From NCBI GenBank assembly GCA_020635035.1, contig JACKAO010000004.1:300000-363999 (forward strand): a stretch of DNA of 64,000 nucleotides, read 5' to 3'. Numbering within the stretch: position 1 is the stretch's first letter; each line of letters starts with the position of its first letter. The DNA is from Calditrichia bacterium. Lineage in GTDB: Bacteria; Calditrichota; Calditrichia; Calditrichales; J004. The notes under the pieces are model-generated. The model saw only the letters and a program-made list of their open reading frames with translations, was not told the DNA's origin and did not search any database. Below are positions 16,958 to 25,959 of this stretch, in pieces. A program made the translations under genes and the position numbers.

Positions 16958-17884
16958 ATGAATATCGAAATTAATTCACAAATAGTTCTAAGTGTTTGTA
17001 TTGCTACATTTAAAAGGTCAGAGCTTCTTAAAAAATTATTAAAGAGTATTGAACAGCAAGAACTTCATGATAATATTCGTTTAGAGATAATTGTTGTTGA
17101 TAATGATAAAAATGGTAGTGCAAGAAATATCGTACAAGGATTTTCTGATAGCCAAAATATAAATTATTTCTATTTTATCCAACCGGAAAAGAATATCAGT
17201 CTTACAAGGAATTTAGGAGTTAAGAATGCTTCTGGCGAATATATTCTTTTTATTGATGATGATGAATATGCAGATAATAAATGGATTATGAATTTACTTA
17301 ATACACTAATCTCTTTTAATGCAGATGGAGTTTTCGGAAAAGTAACTTCATATTTTTTACCAGAAGTTCCTTACTGGATAAAAAGTTGTTTTATATATAA
17401 TCGACCTTCATTTGAAACAGGTTCTCCTGCCACTTTCACAAGAAGTGGAAACTGTTTAGTAAAATCATCATTATTGCATTCTGTTGATGGTCCTTTTGAT
17501 CCATTGTACGGCATTACTGGAGGATCGGATACAATGTTGTTTGGTTCATTAATAAAGAATGGAGCAAAATTTGTCAATTGTAATGAAGCTGAAACTTTTG
17601 AATTTGTTCCTCGACAAAGGGCAACCCTACAATGGTTGACTAAAAGGGCTTTTCGCACAGGCAATGGGTTTGCGAGGCGATTAATTCAGTTAAAAAAGAA
17701 AAATAAATTTTTATTTAAAATCAGATTTATTCTTATAGGTATTTCTTATTCAATACTTAGCTTAAGCCTTATATTGATTTTATTTCCTTCCAAAAGTAAG
17801 AGAATACATTGGTTTTTGAAGCTTATTGCAAATAGCGGAAAATTTGCAGCAGTTTTTGGATATTTCCCCAGTGAATACTCTTAG
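16958..17884 (+). CDS. Glycosyltransferase family 2 protein (paralogue B)
   Basis: A 308-residue GT2 enzyme that matches the upstream gene segment by segment: SVCIATFKRSELLKKLLKSI, LEIIVVDNDKN, NISLTRNLGVKNASGEYI, LFIDDDEYADNKW, TRSGNCLVKSS, GPFDPLYGITGGSDTMLF, and a C-terminal membrane helix. The pair looks like a tandem duplication followed by divergence, so the two probably add related but different sugars. It is 23 bases downstream of paralogue A. Confidence 0.88.
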   Translation: MNIEINSQIVLSVCIATFKRSELLKKLLKSIEQQELHDNIRLEIIVVDNDKNGSARNIVQGFSDSQNINYFYFIQPEKNISLTRNLGVKNASGEYILFIDDDEYADNKWIMNLLNTLISFNADGVFGKVTSYFLPEVPYWIKSCFIYNRPSFETGSPATFTRSGNCLVKSSLLHSVDGPFDPLYGITGGSDTMLFGSLIKNGAKFVNCNEAETFEFVPRQRATLQWLTKRAFRTGNGFARRLIQLKKKNKFLFKIRFILIGISYSILSLSLILILFPSKSKRIHWFLKLIANSGKFAAVFGYFPSEYS

Positions 17885-17952
17885 TTTCTATCTTTGGTGG
17901 CTTATTCTCACGCTAAATTCATACTACATGGAAATTTGATTTTTTAAACTTT

Positions 17953-19407
17953 ATGGATAAAAAATTTAAAAAAAATATTCTTAAGGGCTCATTAGCAACG
18001 TCTTTAGGTACCGTATCAGGTATGGTATTTCAGTTCTTAACTATTATGCTTATTGTCAGATATGTATCAAAGGATGAAATGGGCATTTATTCCCTTATCC
18101 TTATTGTTTCAAACATGTTCAGTTTGATAGCAGGCTTAGGTCTTGATCTTACAATGGTTAAATCTATTGCAAGTTCTAATGAAAGAGAGAATAAGGATGT
18201 GTTGGTACCGGTTTTAATTTTACGTGGTATTAGTGCTCTTTTATTTAGTGGAATATTTATATTTACAGGTAAATATATTCTTCATTTTTTTGATGATAGG
18301 ATTTCACAATTTCTATTTTACATACCCATAATGTTTGTTTTAGAAAATTTTCGTGGATTATTTTATAATCTTTTACAAGGACTTAAATATTTTCGTCAAT
18401 ACTCAATTGTAAATGTTTCTTCATCATTTTTCAGGATTTTTGTGGTTTTAATATTTATATATTTTGACAAAATGGATATTGAAGCATTACTGATTATTGA
18501 GATCTTAGCGACAATACAACCTTTGGTGCATCAGATTTTTGTGATCCCTTTTAAAAAATATTTAAATACTAACATTACTTTAGAAACATTTAAAAGTATT
18601 ATTAAATTCAGTTTGCCTTTGTATTTAAATAATTTATTTGTTTTTATAAATGGAAGAGTAAATATTCTAATTATTGGATTCTTTCTTAAACCAGCAGATG
18701 TTGCAAGTTATTCTGTTGCAACAAAAGTACCAGTTGCTCTAAAAAAGGTTTTTTCATCATTTATTATCGTCTATTTTCCAAATCTTTCCAAATTGTTTTC
18801 AGAAGGGGATAATGAAACCGCTGCTAAATTTATAAACCGTTCTTTGGGGATATTTTCATTAGTGATGACCAGTCTCGTTTTAATTTCGTTTATTTTTAAA
18901 AATGAAATAATAACGTTGCTTTATTCGGATCTTTATCTTGACACTGCATTGGTGGCCGCACTATTAATTTTAAATTTTCATATACGTGGAATTGCAGATT
19001 TAATGGGATACTCATTTACTCCGGCAGGACATCCTTCAATTCCTGCTAAAGTAAATTTCGTCTCTAGTATTATAAGTGTAGTGACAAGTTTGATTTTAAT
19101 TCCTTCTTTAGGAATTATCGGAGCTGCTTTCTCCCTATTAATAATGAATGGGGTAAGTTCAGTAATGTATTATAAATATTTAGTTAAATATGATATCAAA
19201 CCGGCTTTAAATGAATTAATCCGTCCTTTGGTCTTATTGGCAATAATCATTGGCGGATATTATTCTATTGGTTTGGAAGCCATAATAATTCAAATTGGTT
19301 TTACAATAGCATTTTTTGTTTTATCGTGGTTTTTTATAAAGGATGTGAGAATGTTTTATATTGCAGCTAAACGACAATTATCTAAATTAATTGCGCATAG
19401 AGTTTAA
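17953..19407 (+). CDS. Polysaccharide flippase, Wzx/MATE-like (MVF superfamily)
   Basis: A 484-residue, strongly hydrophobic protein with about 12-14 predicted membrane helices. The N-terminus (NILKGSLATSLGTVSGMVFQFLTIMLIVRYVSKDEMGIYSL) is the signature of the Polysacc_synt family. It would flip the lipid-linked repeat unit to the periplasmic side for polymerisation by the adjacent Wzy. The DNA is very A+T rich, as often for Wzx genes. Confidence 0.9.
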   Translation: MDKKFKKNILKGSLATSLGTVSGMVFQFLTIMLIVRYVSKDEMGIYSLILIVSNMFSLIAGLGLDLTMVKSIASSNERENKDVLVPVLILRGISALLFSGIFIFTGKYILHFFDDRISQFLFYIPIMFVLENFRGLFYNLLQGLKYFRQYSIVNVSSSFFRIFVVLIFIYFDKMDIEALLIIEILATIQPLVHQIFVIPFKKYLNTNITLETFKSIIKFSLPLYLNNLFVFINGRVNILIIGFFLKPADVASYSVATKVPVALKKVFSSFIIVYFPNLSKLFSEGDNETAAKFINRSLGIFSLVMTSLVLISFIFKNEIITLLYSDLYLDTALVAALLILNFHIRGIADLMGYSFTPAGHPSIPAKVNFVSSIISVVTSLILIPSLGIIGAAFSLLIMNGVSSVMYYKYLVKYDIKPALNELIRPLVLLAIIIGGYYSIGLEAIIIQIGFTIAFFVLSWFFIKDVRMFYIAAKRQLSKLIAHRV

Positions 19408-19421
19408 AATCACTTTTATTT

Positions 19422-20708
19422 ATGTCAAAAAACATAATAATCCCTGCTAAATATTCAGATTTGTTCGCTCAAATAGCTTTTTTGTTACTCTTGTTTTTTA
19501 TCATTTTTGGTACTTCTCTTCCATTTAGAGAAAAAGGATTTGAGAATACCACCAATCCTGTAAATCAAATTGGTTTTAGTTTAATTATTGTACTTTCAGC
19601 CATAGCATTAATAAATCATAGAAATCTTTTAATAAAATTAATTTTAAAAGAAAAATTTATGGTTCTATTTCTAATATGGTGCATTGCCAGTTCTATGTGG
19701 TCACAAGATAGTTTTTTGACTTTTAAAAGATGGGTCCAAATTACTGCACCCTTTTTTGCGAGCACTGCCATACTATTTAGTAAAGAAAGTTCAAAGAATA
19801 CATTAAAATATTTTGAATGGATATTATATCCGTATTTAATTGCATCAGTATTAGCATCTTTATTTATCCCCCAGGCACTTGACCCACAATTTCATACATG
19901 GCGTGGTTTGACTTATACCAAAAATAATCTAGGCCAAGTTGGGGTAGTTGGTATAATAGTAAGTGCAATCGCCTTTCAGCAATCAGTATATAAAAGAAAA
20001 GTTTTAGCTTTGATTATGTTGATGTTGTCGGTATTATTACTTCTTGGTTCCAGGAGTATGACATCAACCGCAACGCTGTTGATTGTCGTTGGTATTACAA
20101 CAATAATGTTTGTAATAAATAAAATCTTTCCTTTTCCCAATATTGCTAAATTTTTAATAAGCTTTACTTTTGTTGGAATACTTTTTAGTCTTTTCTTTAT
20201 TTTGTTATGGTACCCTGATTTTTTCGTACACTTGCCAGAATTAGCAGGAAAAGACCCTACCTTTACAGGGCGGACTCATATTTGGCGAATTATTGTAAAT
20301 GAAATAAATAAACATCCATTTATAGGTTGTGGATATTCTTCTTTTTGGATTTTTGATAGTGCTGCTGTTGAATTGATGCAGGAAAAATTATTCTGGCTTC
20401 CAAACCAATCGCATAATGGATATCTGGATCTAATAAATGAAACAGGTTTTATTGGTTTTTCTCTGGTTATATTAATGGTAGTTAAATATTTTTGGATTCT
20501 GTCAAAGAGTAAAATTGATAGTCAATGGAAATGGATAATTGTTGCTACAATAGGGATTAATTTTCTGGAATCGGATTTGTTCCGACCAAAGCATCTTACA
20601 GGGACATTGTTTATTTTTTCATATTTAGCTTTTTATAATGATTTAATGCTTCCCACAGATTCTGAGAATCTGGATTCTAATGCAGATTCAGATTTTCTGG
20701 GGCATTAA
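19422..20708 (+). CDS. O-antigen polymerase/ligase family protein (Wzy-like)
   Basis: A 428-residue membrane protein with about ten hydrophobic helices. The large periplasmic loop contains GRTHIWRIIVNEINKHPFIG and NQSHNGYLDLINETGFIGF, the conserved elements of the Wzy_C/O-antigen ligase family (PF04932). Given the upstream flippase it is most likely the polymerase. It lies 14 bases after wzx and is the last gene of the locus; its 3' end overlaps the convergent beta-helix gene by 32 bases. Confidence 0.86.
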   Translation: MSKNIIIPAKYSDLFAQIAFLLLLFFIIFGTSLPFREKGFENTTNPVNQIGFSLIIVLSAIALINHRNLLIKLILKEKFMVLFLIWCIASSMWSQDSFLTFKRWVQITAPFFASTAILFSKESSKNTLKYFEWILYPYLIASVLASLFIPQALDPQFHTWRGLTYTKNNLGQVGVVGIIVSAIAFQQSVYKRKVLALIMLMLSVLLLLGSRSMTSTATLLIVVGITTIMFVINKIFPFPNIAKFLISFTFVGILFSLFFILLWYPDFFVHLPELAGKDPTFTGRTHIWRIIVNEINKHPFIGCGYSSFWIFDSAAVELMQEKLFWLPNQSHNGYLDLINETGFIGFSLVILMVVKYFWILSKSKIDSQWKWIIVATIGINFLESDLFRPKHLTGTLFIFSYLAFYNDLMLPTDSENLDSNADSDFLGH

Positions 20709-22278
20709 TAATGCTTTTTTGATCTTCTGGAATAAATTTCCCTTTGTTAAATCGATCCTGAGCAGGTAAAAGGTTTGTATTTGGTGATACATCTCCTCCC
20801 AAAAATGGCCAAGGTAAACTTCCAAACCAAGTAGGTCTTTGTTTCAAATATAAAGAATTTGGAAAAACTCTTTCATTGATACCTGGATCCCATGAAACTA
20901 ATCCTTCATTATAATTATAATTTCCATGAATAATTTCATTAGTCGATTTAATAATAATAGCTTCTTGGGATGAAGTGGATGCAATGCCTAACTCGTTTCC
21001 TATTATATTTTGAAAGGGGTTGTTTTCTTCAATTTTAATAAATGCAAACTCTTCAGAATCATCTAAATAATGACTTACATCTTTTTCAATTCGATTTCTA
21101 AAAAAAGTGGTCGGACCATTTGTTCCCCAAACATTATCAACAAGTATATATTGGATGGTATTACCTTCGAATAAATTTTGATAAGAATATTGGCCATGAA
21201 CGGCAACATCTGACATTAACCAATCATTACCTTCTTCAAAAAACGGATCCTTGGAATAATTATATCCAAAAACATTTCCTGTTGCTCCCATTTGCAGAGC
21301 CATTGAATGCCTTAACCTTTCAAAGATGTTGTTTTCGATGAGATTGTCAGTTGATTGTGCCTCTATTGTTATGCCATAGCCTTGGCCACCAGAACCGAAA
21401 ACATGTGAATCATGAAAAAAATTCTCTCTGATTTCACTCTTATATGTTCTTCTCAGCATAACATGAGAAGTTAATGTCTTTTCAGACCAAACATTTTTTA
21501 TCCAACAATATGCTGCATTTGTAAGAATTATATTACTTCCCCAATCATTATTATTAACACGCTCGATATACATATTTTCTATCCCCGCATACTCAACCAT
21601 ATCTATTGCGCGTATTCTTGGCTTCATGTCTGGATTATATGAATAATACAAAGCCTTATTTAGTGTTATTGTATTTCCTGAAATACCAGACACTTTTAAT
21701 ATTTGCCCGACAGATTCATCATCCCAGGAGCCATTCCTTCCTTCTGTATAAACGTCAGGGTCATTATCCTGCAGAATTTGTACGATTCCACCAATTTTTA
21801 AATTTGAGTTGTTTTCAACCTCAATAGTATTTGAACCTTTTAAATACCCATCTATTATATTAGTCCAACCTGATTCATCCCAACTTTCAATAGAAATACA
21901 ATTTGCACCATCATTAAAATTGAAATTTATTTTTGTTTTTGAAAATCCTTCACCTCTTAAAACAATTCCTTTTTTTATTTTTAATGTTGATGTTATCAGG
22001 TAAGTCCCTTCAGGAATAAACAGAGCATTACCCTCTGCAGTAGCACTTATTGCATTTTTAAAGGCTTGAGTATCATCGCTTACACCGTTTCCGGAAGCAC
22101 CAAAATCTTTGACATTTGTTTGTACCGGATAAACAGGAATTGTGACTTCCAATCCGGGATTCCATTCAATTCTTCGTTCAGAAGGAATAATAGTATCTAT
22201 CGATGTTTGCAGATGGGATTTTTGATACAGCACTATAAGAAAAAAAAATATTAATAAATACAATCTCTTTCCTGTCAT
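20677..22278 (-). CDS. Secreted right-handed parallel beta-helix protein (pectate-lyase-3 type)
   Basis: A 533-residue protein with a signal peptide (MTGKRLYLLIFFFLIVLYQ). After VPVQTNVKDFGASGNGVSDD-type sequence typical of the Pectate_lyase_3 superfamily (polysaccharide lyases, rhamnogalacturonases, phage tail spikes) come Asn-rich beta-helix rungs (NLIENNIFERLRH, NLFEGNTIQYILV). The start at 22278 is preferred over an upstream in-frame ATG because AAGGA is correctly spaced. It probably acts on the exopolysaccharide or another uronic-acid polymer outside the cell. The protein stops just after NAPENLNLH, a motif shared with the beta-helix protein at 24235. Catalytic residues cannot be assigned by eye. 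Confidence 0.75.
   Translation of the reverse strand: MTGKRLYLLIFFFLIVLYQKSHLQTSIDTIIPSERRIEWNPGLEVTIPVYPVQTNVKDFGASGNGVSDDTQAFKNAISATAEGNALFIPEGTYLITSTLKIKKGIVLRGEGFSKTKINFNFNDGANCISIESWDESGWTNIIDGYLKGSNTIEVENNSNLKIGGIVQILQDNDPDVYTEGRNGSWDDESVGQILKVSGISGNTITLNKALYYSYNPDMKPRIRAIDMVEYAGIENMYIERVNNNDWGSNIILTNAAYCWIKNVWSEKTLTSHVMLRRTYKSEIRENFFHDSHVFGSGGQGYGITIEAQSTDNLIENNIFERLRHSMALQMGATGNVFGYNYSKDPFFEEGNDWLMSDVAVHGQYSYQNLFEGNTIQYILVDNVWGTNGPTTFFRNRIEKDVSHYLDDSEEFAFIKIEENNPFQNIIGNELGIASTSSQEAIIIKSTNEIIHGNYNYNEGLVSWDPGINERVFPNSLYLKQRPTWFGSLPWPFLGGDVSPNTNLLPAQDRFNKGKFIPEDQKSIINAPENLNLH
20702..20720 (+). terminator. Weak intrinsic terminator candidate after the polysaccharide locus
   Basis: GCAT-TAATA-ATGC followed by six T bases begins inside the wzy stop region. 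The stem is short (4-6 pairs) and A+T rich, and the sequence is also coding for the convergent gene. A second dyad, CAGATTCT-G-AGAATCTG at 20656-20672, lies just upstream. Confidence 0.3.
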
Positions 22279-22677
22279 ACTAAAATCCTTTTGTTTTTTA
22301 TAAATATATATCAACTACTTACAACTAATATGCCAACATTGGTTTTTTTTAACCAGCGAAAATAAGTTTTAAAGAAAGAGCTATAAACTGAAAAAATTGA
22401 GATTTTGTATAACGTCTTTTTTTTAATCTGTTTATTTTGTAATTTCAATTAAATTATTGGAATAAATTTAGTAATATTTCTCTTTTGTGTATTAGTACAT
22501 CCGTTAATTATAGTATTAAGCGTAAATGATTATTCTTTTGATGTATTTTGAGTAGTTAATTTAATCATTTATAATACAAATGTGACAATTGACAAATAAA
22601 TTTTAGCTTTTAAATATAGATTAAAGCTTTTTCTAATTCTGTTGTTAAAACATGGATTTTTTTACAATGGTAAAATT
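22279..22677. other. Divergent intergenic region between beta-helix and T9SS-sorted genes
   Basis: About 400 bases, very A+T rich, with no convincing ORF. It must hold promoters in both directions. The last bases (22668-22688, running into the gene start) recur with one mismatch at 25800-25820. No riboswitch or RNA gene was recognised. Confidence 0.5.
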
Positions 22678-24225
22678 ATGCACAAGAAAAGTTTAGTAGT
22701 ATTTTTCTTTTTACTATCATTTAAATTGGTTGCCCAACCAATAGGCTCCTGGACTTACATTGATGAATACCAAACTTGGGATGCAAATCCCAGAATTATT
22801 CCTTCTACGGACCCTGCAGGTATTTGCTGGAATCCTGACGATGGTAAATTTTATATTGTTGATTCTGAAATAAATGAAGATACAGGCAATAATAGCCCAT
22901 GGGATCTTTTTGGTAGCAATGTTTTTACTACAAATGGCAGTGGTTCAATTCTTTATGGAAGTTATCATACTACAATTAGCACGTCATCAAGAGAACCAAC
23001 AGGTATCGTATATAATCCACAGGATCAAAGTTATTATATAACAAATGACGACACACATGCTTTGTATAGATATACATTTGTGATGGGGGTTTTTACAAGA
23101 CAAGACACATGGATTTTGGATAATGATGGACCACTTCCAAATATGGATGATCCTGAAGGGATAACATTGAATCCATTTACGCAACATTTTTATATAGTTG
23201 ATGGGAATCACGTGAGCGGTGGTACTAAAGTAATTGCTTTTGAAATTGGGGTATCTAATAATTTGATATACATTCCAGAAGAATCATTTGATCTACCTGC
23301 TGAAATGACGGATGGAGAAGGTATTGCTTATAGATTTAGCAGTGGTGCAAATGGTAATCTGTTTGTTGTTAGCAGTAGTAATGAAGCAATATACGAATTC
23401 GATTTAGGAGGTAGCGGGACTATAATTAATAAATATGATATGTCCGGGTTAAACTCTATAGCAATTCAAGGGTTAACTTTTGGCCCAAGAAGTACCAATA
23501 GCTCTCTTGAATCATTATACATTGCTGATGCGGAACTTGATAACAATGACACCAATAATTGGGAAGATGGAAGAATTTATGAAATAAAAATTGGTTTAAA
23601 TGATACATCTCTGCCTATTGAATTAAGCAGTTTTGCAGCAGAAGTTGTTGATAATGCCGTTAATCTAAACTGGGTTACGGCCAGTGAGCTTAATAATGTT
23701 GGATTTGAACTTCACAGGGCAACAGAAGAATTTGGTGATTATCAACTTGTTTCCAGTTACAGATATAATAATGATTTGGTTGGGCAAATAAATTCTAACA
23801 CTTCACACGAATACAGCTTTATTGATACAGAAATAGAGCCAAACACAACATATTGGTATAAACTTGCTGATGTTGATATAAATGGATTAAAAACCTTCCA
23901 AAGTCCTGTTTCCATATTTGTACCTGAATTTTCAGTTCAGCCAGTAGCATTTAAGCTTTATCAGAATTATCCCAATCCATTCAACCCAAGTACGACAATT
24001 AAATTTGATCTCAATGGGGATACTTATGTAAATCTCGAAATTTTTAATAGTGCAGGCCAGTTAGTTAAAACGCTTATTAACGATGAACTATTTAATTCGG
24101 GATCACATGAAAAAGTTTGGAATGGTGATAATAACTTCGGTGAGCACATGCCTGCAGGTTTTTATATTGCGAGAATTACAGCAAATTCTAATACACAAAC
24201 TATTCGAATGATTATGTTGAAATAA
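22678..24225 (+). CDS. Secreted SdiA-regulated-like propeller protein with type IX sorting domain
   Basis: A 515-residue protein: signal peptide MHKKSLVVFFFLLSFKLVAQ, then a repeat-rich region with PAGICWNPDDGKFYIVDSE, PTGIVYNPQDQSYYITND and DPEGITLNPFTQHFYIVDG, which look like blades of a beta-propeller (SdiA-regulated/YncE type). A fibronectin/Ig-like region begins SLPIELSSFAAEVVDNAVNL, and the C-terminus is a T9SS type-A sorting domain (YQNYPNPFNPSTTIKF ... ARITANS). The start 22678 is preferred to an ATG 36 bases earlier because the signal peptide begins here. It is probably surface-attached or released; the ligand is unknown. Confidence 0.8.
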   Translation: MHKKSLVVFFFLLSFKLVAQPIGSWTYIDEYQTWDANPRIIPSTDPAGICWNPDDGKFYIVDSEINEDTGNNSPWDLFGSNVFTTNGSGSILYGSYHTTISTSSREPTGIVYNPQDQSYYITNDDTHALYRYTFVMGVFTRQDTWILDNDGPLPNMDDPEGITLNPFTQHFYIVDGNHVSGGTKVIAFEIGVSNNLIYIPEESFDLPAEMTDGEGIAYRFSSGANGNLFVVSSSNEAIYEFDLGGSGTIINKYDMSGLNSIAIQGLTFGPRSTNSSLESLYIADAELDNNDTNNWEDGRIYEIKIGLNDTSLPIELSSFAAEVVDNAVNLNWVTASELNNVGFELHRATEEFGDYQLVSSYRYNNDLVGQINSNTSHEYSFIDTEIEPNTTYWYKLADVDINGLKTFQSPVSIFVPEFSVQPVAFKLYQNYPNPFNPSTTIKFDLNGDTYVNLEIFNSAGQLVKTLINDELFNSGSHEKVWNGDNNFGEHMPAGFYIARITANSNTQTIRMIMLK

Positions 24226-24246
24226 CTAGTTGAATTATTTCTTTAT
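24219..24246. terminator. Weak A+T-rich hairpin between convergent genes
   Basis: GAAATAA (24219-24225) pairs with TTATTTC (24235-24241) across a 9-base loop, located exactly between the convergent stops of the T9SS-sorted gene and the beta-helix gene. Its low G+C makes it a doubtful terminator. Confidence 0.2.
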
Positions 24247-25557
24247 TTGGAGATTACGGGGTGCTGAAATAATTTTGCCTTCAGTAAACTCATATGCTCC
24301 AATATCATATAATTTTTGTTGTGGCCTTGATGTACCATTAATATCAGTGGTAACTCCTACAGTAGACAAATTTGCTCCTGCATCAATGGCAGGAGAATTT
24401 TGCATGATTTTGCCATTTTCTGTTAATAATGGATTTGCATTTATACCATGAATATCTCCTCCTTTGGATTGCCATTCACTAAAACTCATTGTTCCACCAT
24501 TTTCAGGAGCATAAATCACATCGTTTCCTGTCTCTGTTTCACGATAATAGAGATTGTAATCTATATTGCTCAGATCGTTAATTTTAAGATAAAACCTGAC
24601 ATGTGCATGGGGGCCAGTGGTTACAAAAATATTGTTTTTTACAACGGTCTGGGGATCATCATTAATAAAAACATTCTTATCACCTCCAACAATAGTATTA
24701 TTATATGCTCTAAGCGTACCTGATCCAATATCAAAGTTTTGAAATGCTACGACATTACTATTACCGGTATTGGGGACAATCACAACATTATTGTAGTAAA
24801 CATGAAGGCCAGCTCCTTCTTTATCAAAGATACCTTGGGAGTTTTCCGTTTTATCATTGATTTGCTCTAAGTAGTTATTACGTATTATACAACTGTTTTC
24901 CTGTTGTAGCTGAATGCAATCACAATGGGGATATGAATCCTGATTTAAAATGATAATATTATTATTTTCATAAACATTGTCAGTGTTTTGCGAAGCATAG
25001 ATTCCATCTGTTTGTGTGGGTGTGTTTTCGTGAGTTGTTAGCACATTTTCTCTTATAATACAATTAAAACTATTATAGATTTTTACACATGATCCATATC
25101 CAAGGATTTTGTTTTTTTCAATAACAGAGCCAATTGAATTTTCAACTCTAATGCTCCCTCCCCCTGTGAATCGTCTTATTTCAAAATTTGATATTTTAAG
25201 AAAATTTTTGTCTTCAATGTGGAATGCGGTAGTTTTTTCATTGTTAAGCCCTTCAATTATAACCCTTCCGTTATGTCCGGGATCGATTCCTTTTGTTATC
25301 GTAACAAGATTTGATTCAACCCCAGAAGCGCCAATTTCCATAAAATCTGTATAAATCACTGAATCAGTGCCTCCGGATACAAAAATTGTATCACCTGGTT
25401 TTATGGAATCCCAATTTATGTTTTGAAAATTTTCCCAAGCATCTGACCACGAACTACCATTGTCACTTCCACTTGCATTCTTATCTATATAAAAATTTCC
25501 TGCATTTAATCTAAAAGCAAGTGTAAAAAAAATAAGTATTAAAAATCTTTTATACAT
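24235..25557 (-). CDS. Secreted parallel beta-helix protein with choice-of-anchor Q-like end
   Basis: A 440-residue protein with signal peptide MYKRFLILIFFTLAFRLNAG. NFYIDKNASGSDNGSSWSDAW and DSIKPGDTIFVSGG mark the start of a beta-helix of the pectate-lyase-like/DUF1565 type; rungs with NNNIIIL and IRNNYLEQI follow. Near the end is SPAIDAGANLSTVG and PQQKLYDIGAYEF, typical of 'choice-of-anchor Q' beta-helix proteins. The start has a good AGGAG site. It ends abruptly with SAPRNLQIKK. It is probably an extracellular carbohydrate-binding or lyase protein; activity unproved. Confidence 0.76.
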   Translation of the reverse strand: MYKRFLILIFFTLAFRLNAGNFYIDKNASGSDNGSSWSDAWENFQNINWDSIKPGDTIFVSGGTDSVIYTDFMEIGASGVESNLVTITKGIDPGHNGRVIIEGLNNEKTTAFHIEDKNFLKISNFEIRRFTGGGSIRVENSIGSVIEKNKILGYGSCVKIYNSFNCIIRENVLTTHENTPTQTDGIYASQNTDNVYENNNIIILNQDSYPHCDCIQLQQENSCIIRNNYLEQINDKTENSQGIFDKEGAGLHVYYNNVVIVPNTGNSNVVAFQNFDIGSGTLRAYNNTIVGGDKNVFINDDPQTVVKNNIFVTTGPHAHVRFYLKINDLSNIDYNLYYRETETGNDVIYAPENGGTMSFSEWQSKGGDIHGINANPLLTENGKIMQNSPAIDAGANLSTVGVTTDINGTSRPQQKLYDIGAYEFTEGKIISAPRNLQIKK

Positions 25558-25959
25558 TTTGTCTCCTGATAATCAATATAATTAATGAAAAGTGGTGGGA
25601 TCTTTTAAAACATAAAAAATATATATAAATAAATGATTATGAATTATGAACAAAAGGTTTCCAAATTTTCTAAACGTTCTTTTAAACAACAAGTTTAATG
25701 CCAAAAGATATTGCATTATTTCTATACATTGATAATTGTATTAAAAAGTTTAAAATGTTTTTAATGTATAGATTAGCATACTACAAATTGCCCATCTTTT
25801 GGTAAAAATATGCACAAGAATCAGAGTGATTGAAGAGTTACAATTTTAAAGCTCAATACTTTTTAATCTTCATTGAATTGTGTTACAAAAAGAATTAAAA
25901 TTATTTTCAAATAATCTACAAATTGTTTTCTGAAGAGAATTTTAAAACAATTATTGATC
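25558..25959. other. Intergenic region upstream of amidase gene
   Basis: About 400 bases, A+T rich, between divergently transcribed genes. It holds the presumed promoters for the beta-helix gene (-) and the amidase (+). A 21-base copy of the start of the T9SS-sorted gene lies at 25800-25820, but its reading frame stops after seven codons. Nothing else was recognised. Confidence 0.45.
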
